From: Pseudomonas sp. CHM02
GTDB taxonomy: Bacteria > Pseudomonadota > Gammaproteobacteria > Pseudomonadales > Pseudomonadaceae
Direction: 5' to 3'
Assembly: GCF_000612585.1 (NCBI RefSeq)
Contig: NZ_JFCA01000003.1
Coordinates: 140,067-204,066 of the forward strand
DNA: 64,000 bases
In this document: positions 53,521 to 62,861 of the stretch, in pieces
How positions within the stretch are numbered: position 1 is the first letter of the stretch
Layout of the letters: every line of letters begins with the position of its first letter
The notes under the pieces: generated by a model
Seen by the model: only the letters and a program-made list of their open reading frames with translations
Databases searched by the model: none
Told to the model about the DNA's origin: nothing
Program-made: the position numbers and the translations under genes

Positions 53521-54522
53521 TCATGCCGGGCTTCGGTTGCCATGCCGGCTGGCGCCCGGTGGCTGGCCGGTGATGCGCTTGAATGCACGGCTGAACGCCG
53601 CTTGGGAGGTGTAGCCCAGGCGCAGCGCCACGTCTTCGATGGGCAAGCGCTCCAGGGTCAGCCATTGGCTGGCCAGGCGCATGCGCAGTTCCGTCACGTA
53701 GCGCAGGGGCGGGATACCCAGGGTGGCCTGGAAGCGCTCGGCGAACACCGAACGGGAGGTATGACACTGCGCGGCCAGTTCGGCCACGCTCCAATCGCGG
53801 CCTGGCTGCTGGTGCAGGGCCAGCAGGGCGCCTGCCAGTCTCGCATCGCGTAACGCCGCCACCAGTCCCGAGGCATTGCCGCAGGCGCATTCCACCCAAC
53901 CACGCACGATCATGGCCGCCACCACATCGGCCAGGCGCGCGAGGATACCGGAGTAGCCGACGCGAGCCGTGGAGACTTCGCGCTCCATCACCGCCAGGAT
54001 CGGCATCAGGCCGGGGTAACGCTGGCCCTGGGCATCGATCAGCATCAAGGCCGGCATCAGGCTGCCGAGCCCCTGGATACTGCCAAGTTCGAACTCCATG
54101 CAGGCGCTGAACAGCAAGGTACTGGGCAGCGTGTCGGGCGATGCATCCACGGCGCAGACGGTATCGCCCAGCGGGGTCGCATCAAAGCCGTTGATGTCCT
54201 GCACGCGCCGGTCCGCAGTGGATGACAGCGCATGGGCACCGCCATGGGAGATGAATACAGCATTGCCCGCCGACAATTCGAACAGGCTGTCGTCATCGGT
54301 ACGCAGGGTGGCCGTGCCTGCTGCAAGGAAGTGGAAGTAGGCGTGCCCCGGTTTCGCCTCAAAGCCCATGCCGAAGCTCGGCCCGGCCTGGATGCGCCGG
54401 TACTGCACCCCGCGCAGGCGCATGCTGCGCAGCAGTTCGTCGATAAGGTCGGAGGACAGAGTGAACGGGGCCGCTGCAGTCATGTTCGGGGTTTTGGTCA
54501 AAAACTCAAGGGTTTGTATCAT
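53521..54522 (-). CDS. AraC-family regulator with cupin-type sensor domain
   Basis: A 333-residue regulator. The N-terminal half resembles the AraC-binding-like cupin domain (PGHAYFHFLAAGTATLRTDD), and the C-terminal hundred residues hold two helix-turn-helices (VAELAAQCHTSRSVFAERFQ and IEDVALRLGYTSQAAFSRAF). It is divergent from the MFS transporter gene 62 bases away and very likely controls it. An ATG at 54483 (MTAAAPF) is a possible alternative start; neither has a strong ribosome binding site. Confidence 0.88.
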   Translation of the reverse strand: MIQTLEFLTKTPNMTAAAPFTLSSDLIDELLRSMRLRGVQYRRIQAGPSFGMGFEAKPGHAYFHFLAAGTATLRTDDDSLFELSAGNAVFISHGGAHALSSTADRRVQDINGFDATPLGDTVCAVDASPDTLPSTLLFSACMEFELGSIQGLGSLMPALMLIDAQGQRYPGLMPILAVMEREVSTARVGYSGILARLADVVAAMIVRGWVECACGNASGLVAALRDARLAGALLALHQQPGRDWSVAELAAQCHTSRSVFAERFQATLGIPPLRYVTELRMRLASQWLTLERLPIEDVALRLGYTSQAAFSRAFKRITGQPPGASRHGNRSPA

Positions 54523-54584
54523 AGATCATCCGAATAGACGAACCTAGACTGGCCGTCGCGCTAATTTCCCGAGGATGTCGTGTG

Positions 54585-55808
54585 ATGAATGATTGTGTAG
54601 CTCAAGCCTCTTTCCGCTCGGAGGCGGAGCCCGCTACTGCGGCCTGGATGGCGGTGTTTTCCCTGGCCATGGGCGTGTTCGGGTTGTTGACGGCGGAATA
54701 CCTGCCGGCCAGCCTGCTGACGCCGATGGCGATGGACCTTGGGGTGTCCGAGGCCTTGGCCGGCCAGGCCGTGACCGTGACGGCGGTGGTGGCGCTGTTT
54801 GCCGGGTTGCTGGTGCCGGGCCTGACACGTGGGATCGACCGGCGTGTGGTGCTGCTGGGGTTTTCCCTGCTGATGATTGCGTCCAACCTGTTGGTGGCGT
54901 TCTCTACCAGCCTGGCGGTGCTGTTGTTGATGCGCATCCTGCTGGGCGCCGCCCTGGGTGGTTTCTGGAGCATGGCGGCGGCGGTAGCGATGCGTTTGGT
55001 GCCGGCGGCGCTGCTGCCCCGGGCGCTGTCGATCATCTTCAGTGGCATTGCGGTGGGCACGGTGGTTGCCGTACCGCTGGGCAGCTACCTCGGCGGCCTG
55101 TATGGCTGGCGCAGTGCATTTGTTGCCGCGGCTGCAGTCGGCGTGGTGACGCTGGTGTTCCAGTTGTTCACACTGCCGCGCCTGGCCCCCACGGGCACCG
55201 CACGCCTGCGCACGGTACTGGATGTGCTGCTGCGTCCGGGCATCGCCATCGGCATGTTTGGCTGCGTGCTGGTGCACACCGGGCACTTCGCGCTGTTCAC
55301 CTACATCCGGCCATTCCTGGAAAGCACCACGGGGGTGGGGCCCGAAGGCTTGGCCCTGATGCTGCTGGGCTTCGGCGCGGCCAACTTCGTCGGCACGCTG
55401 CTGGCCGGCTGGATGCTGGTGCGTTATCCACTCGGCACGTTGGTGCTGATGCCGGTATGCGTAGGCCTCGCGGCGCTTGCCCTGGTGCTGCTGCCGGCCT
55501 CCCTGCCAGGCCAGGCGTTGCTGCTGGCGCTGTGGGGCATGGCCTTTGGCGGAGTGCCCGTGGCGTGGTCGAACTGGGTGGCCAGGGCCGTGCCGGATCA
55601 AGCTGAAAGTGCGGGCGGCATGGTCGTGGCCTCGGTGCAGTCGGCCATCGCGGCAGGGGCCGCCGGTGGGGGCGCGATGTTCAGTCTCAGTGGCATCGGC
55701 GGGGTGTTTCTCGGCGCCGGTGTACTGATGTTGTTGGCCGCCTTGTTGATTGCGCTGCGGGTAAGCGTGCCGCGCAGTGGTGCCGTGGGCGTGCCGTTGC
55801 ATCTTTGA
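54585..55808 (+). CDS. MFS efflux transporter (DHA1 family)
   Basis: A 407-residue protein with twelve predicted membrane helices. The loop 2-3 motif is degenerate (GLTRGIDRRVVLL), and the motif C region GLYGWRSAF follows helix 5. It resembles the arabinose or nucleoside efflux permeases of the drug-proton antiporter group, but substrate is unknown. I use the ATG at 54585 after GAGGA; a GTG at 54582 directly before it would add one residue. The divergent AraC gene is the likely regulator. Confidence 0.88.
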   Translation: MNDCVAQASFRSEAEPATAAWMAVFSLAMGVFGLLTAEYLPASLLTPMAMDLGVSEALAGQAVTVTAVVALFAGLLVPGLTRGIDRRVVLLGFSLLMIASNLLVAFSTSLAVLLLMRILLGAALGGFWSMAAAVAMRLVPAALLPRALSIIFSGIAVGTVVAVPLGSYLGGLYGWRSAFVAAAAVGVVTLVFQLFTLPRLAPTGTARLRTVLDVLLRPGIAIGMFGCVLVHTGHFALFTYIRPFLESTTGVGPEGLALMLLGFGAANFVGTLLAGWMLVRYPLGTLVLMPVCVGLAALALVLLPASLPGQALLLALWGMAFGGVPVAWSNWVARAVPDQAESAGGMVVASVQSAIAAGAAGGGAMFSLSGIGGVFLGAGVLMLLAALLIALRVSVPRSGAVGVPLHL

Positions 55809-55911
55809 AGCGGCCGTGCAGAGTGGCGGGCATTCACTGTGTGACGCGCCATCGATCTTTGGTTTAGTCTGGAGCGCTTCGCTGATCGCAAGCACGTCTG
55901 GAGCAGTAAGC

Positions 55912-56745
55912 ATGACCGATTACGTACCCCCGAAAGTGTGGACCTGGGACACCGAGAGTGGCGGCACCTTCGCCAGCATCAACCGACCGATTGCCGGCGC
56001 TACCCATGACAAGGAACTGCCGGTAGGCAAGCACCCCCTGCAGCTGTATTCCCTGGCCACGCCTAACGGTCAGAAGGTCACGATCCTGTTGGAGGAACTG
56101 CTGGCGCTGGGTCACAGCGGTGCGGAATACGACGCCTGGCTGATCAAGATCGGTGACGGCGACCAGTTCGGCAGCGGCTTTGTCGGGGTGAACCCTAACT
56201 CCAAGATCCCGGCGCTGCTGGACCGCAGCGGCACCACGCCGATTCGGGTGTTCGAGTCGGGAGCGATCCTGCAATACCTGGCCGAGAAATTTGGCGCGTT
56301 CTTCCCGACCGAACCTGCGGCCCGCGCGGAGTGCCTGTCGTGGTTGTTCTGGCAGATGGGCAGCGCGCCGTACCTGGGCGGTGGCTTCGGGCATTTCTAC
56401 GCGTACGCACCGAGCAAGATGGAATACGCGATCAACCGCTTTGCCATGGAGACCAAGCGCCAACTCGACGTGCTCGACCAGCGCCTGGCGGTGAGCGAAT
56501 ACATTGCGGGTGATGAATACACCATCGCCGATATCGCCATCTGGCCCTGGTATGGTGGCTTGGTCAAAGGCCGCTTGTATGGCGCGGCGGAGTTCCTGTC
56601 GGTGCATGAATACAAGCACGTATTGCGCTGGGCGGATGCGATTGAAGCACGGCCGGCGGTGCAGCGGGGGCGGCGGGTGAACCGGGTGTTCGGAGAGCTG
56701 CATGAGCAGTTGGCCGAGCGCCATAGCGCCAGCGACCTGGATTAA
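55912..56745 (+). CDS. yghU: Glutathione transferase-like disulfide-bond oxidoreductase YghU
   Basis: A 277-residue Nu-class GST with glutathione-dependent disulfide reductase activity in E. coli YghU. Typical segments are MTDYVPPKVWTWD at the start, ATPNGQKVTILLEELLALGH, NPNSKIPALLDRSG and FESGAILQYLAEKFG in the thioredoxin domain, and GFGHFYAYAP in the helical domain. The ATG at 55912 matches known N-termini. The gene stands alone; its 3' side faces rtcR across a repeat-bearing gap. Confidence 0.93.
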   Translation: MTDYVPPKVWTWDTESGGTFASINRPIAGATHDKELPVGKHPLQLYSLATPNGQKVTILLEELLALGHSGAEYDAWLIKIGDGDQFGSGFVGVNPNSKIPALLDRSGTTPIRVFESGAILQYLAEKFGAFFPTEPAARAECLSWLFWQMGSAPYLGGGFGHFYAYAPSKMEYAINRFAMETKRQLDVLDQRLAVSEYIAGDEYTIADIAIWPWYGGLVKGRLYGAAEFLSVHEYKHVLRWADAIEARPAVQRGRRVNRVFGELHEQLAERHSASDLD

Positions 56746-56751
56746 ACCCTG

Positions 56752-56827
56752 TAGCCGGCAAGCCAGCTCCCACAGGGAGCTTCATGCGCTCGATGGAGCG
56801 GTCCACGGCTGTCTTGGCAATGCGCAG
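56752..56827. repeat. REP-like intergenic repeat and relict coding tail
   Basis: GCCGGCAAGCCAGCTCCCAC with GCTCCC/GGGAGC arms (56754-56780) resembles the CCGGCAAGCCGGCTTCTACA stretch at 4858. Next to it, 56789-56827 matches 4905-4943 at about 28 of 39 positions; on the minus strand both read IAKT-VDRSI. In both places a repeat borders the same coding tail, so a small gene plus repeat may have been duplicated and decayed here. Confidence 0.5.
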
Positions 56828-56829
56828 GC

Positions 56830-58410
56830 CTAAGGCTTCAACTGCTTCCAATCAATGGCAAAGCGCGCCAGGTATTTGCGCAGGCGGTCCGCGTCATTGG
56901 GTTGCGCCTTGGCTTGGCGCGAAACACCGAACAGCCGGCGGCCAGCGTCGGAAAGGCTGTCGGATTGCACGCACACCTCGATCACCGCCTTGAGCTGCAG
57001 CTGGTCGAACAGATCCAGGTCGGCCGGCAGCAGTGCATGGGTTTCGGTCAGCCCCCAGGCGTAGCGCAGGCGCTGGATTTCTTCTTCGACCTGGGCTTCA
57101 TCGATACGCCCGCTGTCTGCCAGGGTGGCCATGCGCGTGATGGACGCCGACAGCTCGCGAAAGTTGCCCAGCCACGCCGCTTCGCTGGAACAGGCGAACG
57201 CCAGGTAGCGTCGGCGCGCCTCCAGATTGAAACGCACGCGACGACCTTGCTCGCGGGCGTGGCGCTCCAGTTCGAAGTCGATATTGGGTTCGATGTCTTC
57301 ACGCCTTCCCGCCAGGCCTGGCAGGTCAAAGGTCCACAGGTTGACGCGCGCATACAGGTCTTCGCGAAACAGCCCTTCGGCCACGCGCCCGCGCAGGTCG
57401 CGGTGGGTGCCGGCGATGATCAGGAAGTCGCTGGTCACTTCACGGTCGGCACCCATGGGGTAGAAGCGTTTTTCTTCGATGGCCTTGAGCAGCATCGCTT
57501 GTTCATCCAGGCCCAGTTCGCCGATCTCATCGAGAAACAACATGCCGCCATCCGCCGCGCGCAGCAGGCCGTCGCGGGCGTTTTGCGCGCCGGTGAAGGC
57601 GCCTTTGGTGTGCCCGAACAAAGCCGACATTGCGCCATCGCCACGCAGGGTGGCGCAGTTGACTTCCACGAAGCGACCCTGCACCTGGTGGCGGCTGCGC
57701 TTGAGTTCGTAAATGCGCCGGGCGAGGAAGGATTTGCCCGCGCCGGTGGGGCCGATCAGCAGCATGGGCGCGGTGGAGCGCACTGCCACCCGTTCAATCT
57801 GTTCGATGGAGGCATTGAACGCACTGTTGCGGGTGGCAATGCCGGATTTGAGAAAGGCCAGGCCCTCCAGGCGTTGGTGGGCGAAGCGCGAAGCGATGCG
57901 GTCGTAGCGTGACAGGTCGAGATCGATCAGGGTGTGGGTGCCGGTGGCGGGGGCGCTGTCCTCACGACGGCGGGTGGGTGCGGTCTGGATCAGTCGTGCT
58001 GGCAGGTTGCGTGCCTCGGTGAGCAGGAACCAGCAAATCTGTGCCACATGGGTGCCGGTGGTGATGTGGACCAGGTAGTCCTCACGGTCGGTGTCGAAGG
58101 TGTAGGCGGCGGTGAAGTCGTGCAGCGCGCCGTAGACCTCTTCGAAATCCCAGGGATCGTTCAGTGGCATGGGGTGCAGGCGCACCTCGGTCGTGGGCGA
58201 GATCTGCTGGATGTCGGCGCATACCCGCTCGGCCAGGCTGACGTCACGGGCGTCAATGTCGTGGATCAGCTCCAGGCGATCGACCTGCAGGTCATCTTGC
58301 TGGCACAGGCCGACACTGGGGCGCCAGTGATTCCAGCGGTTGGCGCCCTTGCCAACGCGGTCCAGCTTGGACCCGATAAACCCGATGGCGACCGTGCGCT
58401 TGTGTTTCAT
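56830..58410 (-). CDS. rtcR: RtcR, sigma-54-dependent activator with CARF sensor domain
   Basis: A 526-residue regulator of the RNA-repair operon. The N-terminal 180 residues form a CARF-type domain (VAIGFIGSKLDRVG at the start, HITTGTHVAQICWFLL in the middle), the fold that binds cyclic oligonucleotides or RNA ends. The AAA+ domain has Walker A GPTGAGKS, the sigma-54 contact loop GAFTGA and Walker B FLDEIGEL. The C-terminal region SLSDAGRRLFGVSR is the DNA-binding part. It is divergent from rtcB and should activate the sigma-54 promoter found there when RNA is damaged. Confidence 0.96.
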   Translation of the reverse strand: MKHKRTVAIGFIGSKLDRVGKGANRWNHWRPSVGLCQQDDLQVDRLELIHDIDARDVSLAERVCADIQQISPTTEVRLHPMPLNDPWDFEEVYGALHDFTAAYTFDTDREDYLVHITTGTHVAQICWFLLTEARNLPARLIQTAPTRRREDSAPATGTHTLIDLDLSRYDRIASRFAHQRLEGLAFLKSGIATRNSAFNASIEQIERVAVRSTAPMLLIGPTGAGKSFLARRIYELKRSRHQVQGRFVEVNCATLRGDGAMSALFGHTKGAFTGAQNARDGLLRAADGGMLFLDEIGELGLDEQAMLLKAIEEKRFYPMGADREVTSDFLIIAGTHRDLRGRVAEGLFREDLYARVNLWTFDLPGLAGRREDIEPNIDFELERHAREQGRRVRFNLEARRRYLAFACSSEAAWLGNFRELSASITRMATLADSGRIDEAQVEEEIQRLRYAWGLTETHALLPADLDLFDQLQLKAVIEVCVQSDSLSDAGRRLFGVSRQAKAQPNDADRLRKYLARFAIDWKQLKP

Positions 58411-58429
58411 GACTAGACCAAAATATAAG

Positions 58430-58515
58430 TAACGATATGAAAGGATATGAATGCTGTGGCGCCCTTGTCATCGATTTTTAACGTCATGCAGCATAGTTAT
58501 TAAAAATAACGATAT
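58430..58515. promoter_or_regulatory. Candidate RtcR upstream activator sites
   Basis: TAACGATAT occurs at 58430-58438 and again at 58507-58515, the second overlapping the dyad GTTATTAAAAATAAC. Both lie upstream of the sigma-54 promoter in an AT-rich gap, as expected for an activator of this class. Spacing is 77 bases, about seven helical turns. Confidence 0.5.
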
Positions 58516-58558
58516 AAAACAAGTAATTAGTAGTTTTTGTCGTGGCATGGAAAAAACC

Positions 58559-58575
58559 TGGCACGCCCGCTGCTA
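58559..58575 (+). promoter_or_regulatory. Sigma-54 promoter of rtcB
   Basis: TGGCACGCCCGCTGCTA has the invariant GG (58560-58561) and GC (58572-58573) separated by exactly ten bases, matching the -24/-12 consensus TGGCAC-N5-TTGCA closely. It lies 50 bases before the rtcB start and faces the right way. Confidence 0.85.
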
Positions 58576-58624
58576 TCTCCCAGCCAACGCCGTACTGCCG
58601 GCTTTCAAGAAAAGAATCGAGATC

Positions 58625-59851
58625 ATGCAAGAGAACACTTACCAACTGCTGGAAGTCGCCAACGGCAAGCCGATCAAACTCTGGACCCAGGGCGTGCCTG
58701 TGGAGCCTGAGGCACGCAAGCAACTGATGAACACCGCCCAGATGCCGTTCATTTTCAAGCACCTTGCGGTGATGCCGGATGTGCATTTGGGCAAGGGCTC
58801 GACGATCGGCAGCGTGATCCCCACCGTGGGCGCGATCATCCCGGCGGCAGTGGGCGTGGATATCGGCTGCGGCATGATCGCTGCGCGTACGACGTTGATG
58901 GCCAGCGACTTGCCCGACAACCTCCACGGCCTGCGCTGCGCCATCGAGGCAGCGGTACCCCATGGCCGTACCCACAGCCGCAAGGGTCGCGACAAAGGCG
59001 CGTGGGAACATGTACCGGCCCAGGCCGATCAGGTGTGGTCGGCGCTGCACCCACGCTTCAAGGCGATCACCGACAAGTACCCGCAACTGGAGCGCAGCAA
59101 CAACCGCCAACACCTCGGCACCCTGGGCAGTGGCAATCACTTCGTCGAGGTGTGCCTGGATGAAGCCAACAGTGTCTGGTTCATGTTGCACAGCGGATCC
59201 CGTGGCGTGGGGAATGCCATTGGCAACCTGTTTATCCAACTGGCCCAGGCCGACATGCGCCAACACCTGGCCAACCTGCCGGACCGTGACCTGGCGTACT
59301 TCGATGAGGGCAGCCAGCACTTCGATGACTATGTGGCCGCGGTGGGCTGGGCCCAGGATTTTGCCAGGCAGAATCGTGAATTGATGATGCGTGCGGTGGT
59401 CAAGGCAACGCGCCAGGTGATCAGTAAACCGTTTGAAGTGGCGCTGGAAGCCGTGAACTGCCATCACAACTACGTGCAGAAAGAGCGGCACTTTGGCGAA
59501 GAAATCCTGGTCACGCGTAAAGGCGCAGTGTCGGCCAAGAAAGGGGAGCTGGGGATCATCCCGGGCTCCATGGGTGCCAAAAGCTTCATCGTGCGCGGGC
59601 TGGGCAACGAAGAGTCGTTCTGCTCCTGCAGCCACGGCGCTGGCCGCACCATGAGCCGCACCAAGGCGAAGAACACTTTCACGCTGGCTGACCAGATCCG
59701 CGCCACCGTCCATGTGGAGTGCCGCAAGGACGCCGATGTGATCGACGAAATTCCGATGGCCTACAAGGACATCGACCAGGTTATGCATGCCCAGCGCGAG
59801 CTGGTGGAAGTGCTGCACACCTTGCGCCAAGTGGTGTGCGTCAAAGGATAA
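58625..59851 (+). CDS. rtcB: RtcB RNA ligase
   Basis: A 408-residue GTP-dependent ligase that joins RNA 2',3'-cyclic phosphate or 3'-phosphate ends to 5'-OH ends. Metal and active-site motifs are present: MPDVHLGKGSTIGSV, GVDIGCGM (metal cysteine), LGSGNHFVE, and CSHGAGRTMSR holding the histidine that becomes guanylylated. The ATG at 58625 matches known RtcB N-termini; the frame is open further upstream but crosses the sigma-54 promoter. First gene of the repair operon. Confidence 0.97.
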   Translation: MQENTYQLLEVANGKPIKLWTQGVPVEPEARKQLMNTAQMPFIFKHLAVMPDVHLGKGSTIGSVIPTVGAIIPAAVGVDIGCGMIAARTTLMASDLPDNLHGLRCAIEAAVPHGRTHSRKGRDKGAWEHVPAQADQVWSALHPRFKAITDKYPQLERSNNRQHLGTLGSGNHFVEVCLDEANSVWFMLHSGSRGVGNAIGNLFIQLAQADMRQHLANLPDRDLAYFDEGSQHFDDYVAAVGWAQDFARQNRELMMRAVVKATRQVISKPFEVALEAVNCHHNYVQKERHFGEEILVTRKGAVSAKKGELGIIPGSMGAKSFIVRGLGNEESFCSCSHGAGRTMSRTKAKNTFTLADQIRATVHVECRKDADVIDEIPMAYKDIDQVMHAQRELVEVLHTLRQVVCVKG

Positions 59852-59864
59852 GAGGGGAATCAGG

Positions 59865-60653
59865 ATGCAAAGGGATGAACGCCACCCATTGAGCGACGCC
59901 ATGCGTGCGCGGGTGCTACTGGAACTGGAGCGCATAGAGCGCGCACGCAATGTCACCGTGCTGTATGCCTGTGAGTCCGGCAGCCGGGCCTGGGGGTTTG
60001 CTTCCACCGACAGCGACTACGACGTGCGTTTCGTCTACGTGGAAAAACCCGACTGGTTCATGCAGGTGGATGCGCCGCGCGATGTCATCGAGCGTCCGCT
60101 GGATGATGAATTGGACGTGAGTGGCTGGGAGTTGCGCAAGACGCTGGGTCTGTTGCGCAAATCCAACCCCACGTTGCTGGAATGGCTGGACTCGCCGCTG
60201 GTATATCGCCAGCAGGTCGACGCCACAGTGCAACTGAGCGCCCTGGCCGAGACGTTCTACAGTCCGCCAGCGGCGCGCAGTCATTACCTGTCGATGGCCA
60301 GGAAAAATTTCCGCGGCTACCTGCAAGGCGACACGGTGCGGTTCAAAAAGTACTTCTACGTGCTGCGACCTTTGCTTGCAGTGCGCTGGATCGACCTGGG
60401 GCTGGGCCGGCCGCCGATGACGTTTGCTGACTTGTTAAGCACGGTTGATGACGCGCAATTACTCGACGAGGTCGCGAACTTGCTGGCGCTGAAACGCAAT
60501 GCCGGGGAAGCGGCGTACGGGCCTCGACGTCCGGCGCTGCACGCGTACATACAACGTGAATTGGAACGCGGCACACCGGTATTACCACGCACACATGCAG
60601 ACTCCCGACAACTGGACCACTACTTGCGGGATACGGTCAAACGCTTTGCCTAA
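59865..60653 (+). CDS. RNA-repair-associated nucleotidyltransferase (RlaP-like)
   Basis: A 262-residue protein of the predicted nucleotidyltransferase family found in rtc operons. The polymerase-beta-type active site is ESGSRAWGFASTDSDYDVRF at about residues 30-50 (GS motif followed by the DxD-type acids). The rest is helical, with FRGYLQGDTVRFKKYFYVLR in the middle. Its position between rtcB and rtcA, 13 bases after rtcB and 8 before rtcA, ties it to RNA end repair, but its reaction is not established to my knowledge. The start at 59865 has an AGG close upstream. Confidence 0.85.
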   Translation: MQRDERHPLSDAMRARVLLELERIERARNVTVLYACESGSRAWGFASTDSDYDVRFVYVEKPDWFMQVDAPRDVIERPLDDELDVSGWELRKTLGLLRKSNPTLLEWLDSPLVYRQQVDATVQLSALAETFYSPPAARSHYLSMARKNFRGYLQGDTVRFKKYFYVLRPLLAVRWIDLGLGRPPMTFADLLSTVDDAQLLDEVANLLALKRNAGEAAYGPRRPALHAYIQRELERGTPVLPRTHADSRQLDHYLRDTVKRFA

Positions 60654-60661
60654 GGAAAACT

Positions 60662-61687
60662 ATGAAACAGGACGTGATTGAACTCGATGGCGCCATTGGC
60701 GGCGGCCAGGTGCTGCGCAGTGGCCTGAGCCTGTCGATGGTGACCGGGCTGACCCTGCGGATCAAAAACATTCGCGCCAAGCGCAGCCGGCCAGGCTTGA
60801 TGCGTCAACACCTGACGGCTGTGCTGGCGGCGGCGCAAGTCTGTGGTGCCCAGGTGCACGGTGCACAATTGGGCTCGCAGTCCCTGGTGTTCGAGCCCGG
60901 TCCGATCCAAGGGGGCGAATACCGCTTTTCCATCGGCACGGCCGGCAGTTGCACCCTGGTGTTGCAGACCTTGCTGCCGGCATTGCTGCGCGCGCCCACG
61001 GCCAGTCGCGTGACGATCTGTGGCGGCACCCATAACCCACTGGCACCGCCGGTGGACTTTTTGCGGCGTGCCTGGCTCCCGCTGTTGCGGCGCATGGGCG
61101 CGCGTATCGAATTGAGCTTGAACCGGTATGGGTTTGTGCCCGCAGGCGGCGGCGAGCTGGAGGTATTTATCCAACCCTGCGAACTGGCGCCATTGCAGTT
61201 GATGCAGCGTGGCAAGTTGCTCGAAGCCCGCGCGATAACGCTGAACGCCGGGTTGCCTGCCCAGGTGAGCGAACGCGAGTTCAAGCGCGTGCGCCAGCGC
61301 TTGTCGTTCGACGACGCCCAGTGGCTCCCGATTGAGGTCGACCCAGCGCAAGGGCCGGGAAACGTGCTGATGCTGGAGTATGTTCACGAGCACGTCACCG
61401 AAGTGTTCAGCGCGTTCGGCCTGGCCAACGTGCGTGCCGAGACCGTGGCCGACCTGGCGATCGACCAGGCCATGGAGTGGCGGGGTACCGACGCGGCGGT
61501 GGGTGAGCACCTGGCCGACCAGTTGCTGCTGCCGATGGCATTGGCTGGCTGTGGTCGTTTCACCACGCCACATATGAGCGACCATCTGCACAGCAACATG
61601 CAGGTGATCCAACGCTTCCTGCCTGTGGTGATCGAGAGTCACGTGCTGGAGGAGGGCGGTTTGAAAATCGAGTGTCGCGCCCGCTAG
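60662..61687 (+). CDS. rtcA: RNA 3'-terminal phosphate cyclase
   Basis: A 341-residue enzyme that uses ATP to convert a 3'-phosphate RNA end to a 2',3'-cyclic phosphate, the substrate for RtcB. GGGQVLRSGLSLSMVTG (residues 15-31) is the family signature, and the C-terminal TPHMSDHLHSNMQV holds the histidine that is adenylylated. It ends the operon; its stop overlaps the 3' end of the convergent lacI-type gene by four bases. Confidence 0.97.
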   Translation: MKQDVIELDGAIGGGQVLRSGLSLSMVTGLTLRIKNIRAKRSRPGLMRQHLTAVLAAAQVCGAQVHGAQLGSQSLVFEPGPIQGGEYRFSIGTAGSCTLVLQTLLPALLRAPTASRVTICGGTHNPLAPPVDFLRRAWLPLLRRMGARIELSLNRYGFVPAGGGELEVFIQPCELAPLQLMQRGKLLEARAITLNAGLPAQVSEREFKRVRQRLSFDDAQWLPIEVDPAQGPGNVLMLEYVHEHVTEVFSAFGLANVRAETVADLAIDQAMEWRGTDAAVGEHLADQLLLPMALAGCGRFTTPHMSDHLHSNMQVIQRFLPVVIESHVLEEGGLKIECRAR

Positions 61688-62727
61688 AGGTTCTCCGACG
61701 TCACAATGTGCGGCGGTATATACACCCGCTGCGGCACCGGATCGAACCCCTCAGCGCCCTGCAATTGCACCATCAGCTGCACCAGCGCGGTCGCCGTGTG
61801 CCGTGGCTGTGAATCCATCACCACATCAATCACCCCCTCGCGCAACGCCTGGCGTGACAGCTCGGTGGACTCCTGCAGGATGCAACACAGTGCCGGTCGC
61901 TTGGGCAATTGCGTCAGGGCGCTGATGATGCCGTCACCGCCGCCGCCCACTACGCACAGGCCGCGTAGCTCGCTGTGGCGGCTGATCAGGTCGAGGGTGG
62001 CTTCTTCGGTGATGTCGCAGTTGTCGAGGTTGATCAGCGGCTCCAACGGCTTGAGCCCCGGCGCGTGCTCGGCCAGGTAGCCGTGCAGGCCTTCGACCCG
62101 CGCCTGGTGGCCGAGAAAACGATGGCCTCCGAGCAGAATCCCCACGCTGCCTTTGCGCGCGCCGCAGGTGCGCGCGAGCAGCCAGCCCATGGTGCGGCCA
62201 ACCACGTGATTGTCCTGGCCTACATAGGGTTCTTCGGCGTGTTCGTGGATGTCCGAGAGCAGGGCAACCACCGGCACGCCGGCTTCGCGGATCTGCTTGA
62301 GGCAGGCGTTGATCAGCGGATGGGCATAGCTGACCACCGCGAGGCCATCGCACTGCACGGCCAGCTGTTCGATTTGCGCGACGATGGCGCTGGGTGTGCG
62401 ATCCACGATGTAGTCGAACTGGCACGTTAGGTTGGCGCCCGCATGCTGCTCGGCGGCGGCGCTGATCGCCTGCGCCAGGCTGGCATAGAACGCCTGGGCG
62501 GTAGCCAGCAACAGAATGCCGAAGCGATAGGTTGGCCGGCGTTCGCGGATACGCTGGCCGATCAACCGCGCCGCGAAATACCCCACGGCTTCGGCCGCCT
62601 GGAACACCTGCTCGGCGGTCTCGGGATTGACCGGCGCCCGTGCATTCAACACGCGGTCGACGGTGGCTACGCTGAGCCCCGCCTGGGCGGCAACGGTGGC
62701 GATGGTTGGGCGTTTATTGTTGTTCAT
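61684..62727 (-). CDS. LacI-family transcriptional regulator
   Basis: A 347-residue repressor with an N-terminal LacI helix-turn-helix (TIATVAAQAGLSVATVDRVL) and a type I sugar-binding-like effector domain (FGILLLATAQAFYASLAQAI onward). It is divergent from the desaturase-like gene, with a perfect dyad in the gap. The effector is unknown; similar regulators control inositol or rhizopine genes in relatives, which is only a hint. Confidence 0.9.
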   Translation of the reverse strand: MNNNKRPTIATVAAQAGLSVATVDRVLNARAPVNPETAEQVFQAAEAVGYFAARLIGQRIRERRPTYRFGILLLATAQAFYASLAQAISAAAEQHAGANLTCQFDYIVDRTPSAIVAQIEQLAVQCDGLAVVSYAHPLINACLKQIREAGVPVVALLSDIHEHAEEPYVGQDNHVVGRTMGWLLARTCGARKGSVGILLGGHRFLGHQARVEGLHGYLAEHAPGLKPLEPLINLDNCDITEEATLDLISRHSELRGLCVVGGGGDGIISALTQLPKRPALCCILQESTELSRQALREGVIDVVMDSQPRHTATALVQLMVQLQGAEGFDPVPQRVYIPPHIVTSENL

Positions 62728-62745
62728 GACAGGCCCCTTGAGCGT

Positions 62746-62765
62746 CTTGATAGAAAACTATCAAG
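62746..62765. promoter_or_regulatory. Palindromic LacI-type operator
   Basis: CTTGATAG-AAAA-CTATCAAG is a perfect 8-base dyad 19 bases upstream of the lacI-type start. Related half-sites GATAGCTTGATAG follow at 62783-62795. Control of the regulator itself and of the divergent gene is likely. Confidence 0.75.
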
Positions 62766-62861
62766 CCCCGCTGGGCCTGGATGATAGCTTGATAGGGAAT
62801 GGATTCAAGGCCTTGAGGGTGAACTACCCGTTCTCTATGGTGGGTTTCACACAGCACCAGA

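Noticed and set aside
56830..58410. CRISPR-linked CARF protein
   Set aside because: The CARF domain here belongs to RtcR; no repeats with spacers or cas genes were seen anywhere in the window.
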